The notes beneath the pieces are model-generated. The model was not told where the DNA came from. It worked only from the letters and a program-made list of their open reading frames with translations, and did not search any database. DNA of 6,219 nt from NCBI GenBank assembly GCA_900551305.1, contig URVK01000100.1, forward strand, positions 1 through 6,219, read 5' to 3'. Origin of the DNA: an uncultured Collinsella sp. (GTDB taxonomy: Bacteria; Actinomycetota; Coriobacteriia; Coriobacteriales; Coriobacteriaceae). A program made the position numbers and the translations under genes. Position 1 is the first letter of the stretch, and the number at the start of each line of letters is the position of its first letter. Positions 5,223 to 6,219 of the stretch are shown here, one piece after another.

Positions 5223-5299
5223 TGGTCGGGACGACAGGATTTGAACCTGCGACATCCTGCTCCCAAAGCAGGCGCGCTACCAAACTGCGCCACGTCCCG
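5223..5299 (-). tRNA. tRNA-Pro(UGG)
   Basis: A 77-nt cloverleaf with CCA encoded. The acceptor is CGGGACG/CGTCCCG, the D arm contains GCGCAGTTTGGTAGCGC, and the anticodon stem-loop CCTGC-TTTGGGA-GCAGG gives UGG (plus-strand positions 5263-5265). The T arm contains GCAGGTTCAAATCCTGT. It is the first gene of the two-tRNA operon. Confidence 0.97.
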
Positions 5300-5350
5300 A
5301 AGGTGTTGAGCAGCTAAGGTCTAAACCTTGCGTGTCCCAAAGCGAAGGAA

Positions 5351-5379
5351 ATTATAGGGGAGACTCCCCGCCTGTGCAA
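5351..5379 (-). promoter_or_regulatory. Strong promoter of the tRNA-Pro/tRNA-Gly operon
   Basis: On the minus strand TTGCAC (5374-5379) and a perfect TATAAT (5351-5356) are separated by 17 nt, a near-consensus housekeeping promoter. Transcription would start near 5344, leaving a leader of about 45 nt that contains a small AAGGT/ACCTT hairpin (5316-5329). The spacer contains the palindrome GGGGAGACTCCCC (5357-5369). The -35 lies only 11 bp past the brnQ stop. Confidence 0.88.
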
Positions 5380-5390
5380 GCATTGATGCC

Positions 5391-6219
5391 TTAGCTCCTC
5401 GAATGTGCAACAAAACGACTATGGAGCAGGCCGATCACAAAGGCAACCACGGCAACCGGCGCCCACGCGGCACCGATATCCGCCAGCGGCAGCACATCAA
5501 ACGGCAGCCACGCGCCCGCAAAGAACGCATCGCGGACCGAGGTGATCACACTCTGCACGGCGACCACGCCGCCGACCCACACCCACACCTGCGGATGCGC
5601 GTCGCAAAAACCGTGTACCAAACCCATCAGCACCAGCACGATGGCGACGGGATACAAGGCGTTGAGCATGGGCACCGAGAACATAAGGATCACGTCGAGG
5701 CCCACGTTGGAGAGCACGCACGAAAACGCCGCGAACACAAAGGCGAGAACCGCAAAGGGACGGCGCATGGCCTCCTCGGAGGCCTCCGCTCCCCCTTCGG
5801 CCACATACGTCTCGCAGAAGTAACGCGAGCAGCAGCTGATGAGGCCGATGCACACGTTCATGCAGGCGAGGAAGAAAATCGCAAAGACCACGACCGTGCC
5901 AACAAGACCAAAGTGCATAGAGGCCGAACGGGCGAGGATGGCGGCGCCGTTAGTGGCATCGGGCATAACCGTGCCGAGCTGCATGCCAGCAAGCGCCAGG
6001 CCGCAGTAGATGACGGCCATGAGCACGCCGGAGATCACACCGGAACGCGAAATCTCGAAGGCCACGCGCTTGTCATCGGTCACGCCCAGCTCATGAATGG
6101 TCTCGGCGATGATAATGCCAAAGGCGAGAGACGCGAGCAGGTCCATGGTCTGATAGCCAGTCAAAAAGCCCTGCACGGCGGCGCCTGCATCGTAGGGAGC
6201 CTGAGGCGCCCTGGCCATT
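5391..6219 (-). CDS. brnQ: Branched-chain amino acid carrier (LIVCS family, BrnQ), N-terminus beyond right edge
   Basis: A cytoplasmic-membrane symporter importing Leu, Ile and Val with Na+ or H+. The window holds the last 275 codons; E. coli BrnQ has about 439 residues, so about the first third is missing and the Met at 6218 is internal. Landmarks shared with BrnQ, counted from that Met, are QGFLTGYQTMDLLASLAFGI (16-35), NGAAIL (90-95), the Cys-rich FFLACMNVCIGLISCCSRYF helix (115-134), and SNVGLDVILMFSVPMLNALYP (170-190). Hydrophobic membrane segments lie at about 25-42, 60-80, 103-130, 155-172, 176-205, 210-228 and 248-267. No separate terminator is seen: the tRNA promoter begins 11 bp after the TAA at 5391, so read-through into the tRNAs is possible. 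The family call is very secure; which amino acids are carried is taken from the family. Confidence 0.93.
   Translation of the reverse strand, partial: MARAPQAPYDAGAAVQGFLTGYQTMDLLASLAFGIIIAETIHELGVTDDKRVAFEISRSGVISGVLMAVIYCGLALAGMQLGTVMPDATNGAAILARSASMHFGLVGTVVVFAIFFLACMNVCIGLISCCSRYFCETYVAEGGAEASEEAMRRPFAVLAFVFAAFSCVLSNVGLDVILMFSVPMLNALYPVAIVLVLMGLVHGFCDAHPQVWVWVGGVVAVQSVITSVRDAFFAGAWLPFDVLPLADIGAAWAPVAVVAFVIGLLHSRFVAHSRS

Noticed and set aside
5018..5317. Open frames giving GDGNRTRV and GTTGFEPATS-like peptides
   Set aside because: These are well-known spurious translations across tRNA genes; they overlap tRNA-Gly and tRNA-Pro on the opposite strand.

Overview
The window looks like chromosome from an anaerobic, gut-type actinobacterium of the class Coriobacteriia, with Collinsella-like as my best guess. 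The reasons are GC-rich coding sequence with strong GGAGG ribosome sites, a selenocysteine-dependent formate dehydrogenase H next to a HydN-type ferredoxin, and a LIVCS-family BrnQ carrier. The genus is inferred from overall style, not from a marker gene.

Left part (1-2592, minus strand): an operon reads leftward, hydN-like (four [4Fe-4S] clusters) then fdhF (formate dehydrogenase H, running off the left edge). fdhF is interrupted on paper by an in-frame TGA at 1464-1466. This is codon 140, the position of the catalytic selenocysteine in E. coli FdhH, and it is followed by a hairpin with a GGUCU loop in the SECIS register. Read through, the frame is open for 627 codons to the window edge. The protein carries Ser at position 42, where E. 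coli FdhH has the fourth Cys ligand of its Fe-S cluster. The 5' leader of hydN holds several overlapping inverted repeats that could form alternative RNA structures.

Middle (2593-5095): an accessory segment. Divergent from hydN is a two-gene, 8-nt-overlapping toxin-antitoxin-like pair: a RelB/DinJ-type antitoxin and a PIN-domain protein with unusual catalytic positions. It has its own promoter and a palindromic operator candidate. Next comes a 340-residue AbiEi-like protein whose C-terminal half resembles DUF559/PD-(D/E)XK domains. It has no visible partner toxin and is bracketed by two long palindromes that share a 21-bp core; their outermost arms form a 38-bp perfect inverted repeat (3701-3738 and 5036-5073).

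Right part (5096-6219, minus strand): a tRNA-Pro(UGG)-tRNA-Gly(UCC) operon with a near-consensus promoter and an intrinsic terminator. Upstream of it is the C-terminal 275 codons of brnQ (branched-chain amino acid:cation symporter), which enters from the right edge. The housekeeping blocks are thus separated by a roughly 2.5-kb accessory stretch of TA/defence-like genes and repeats.
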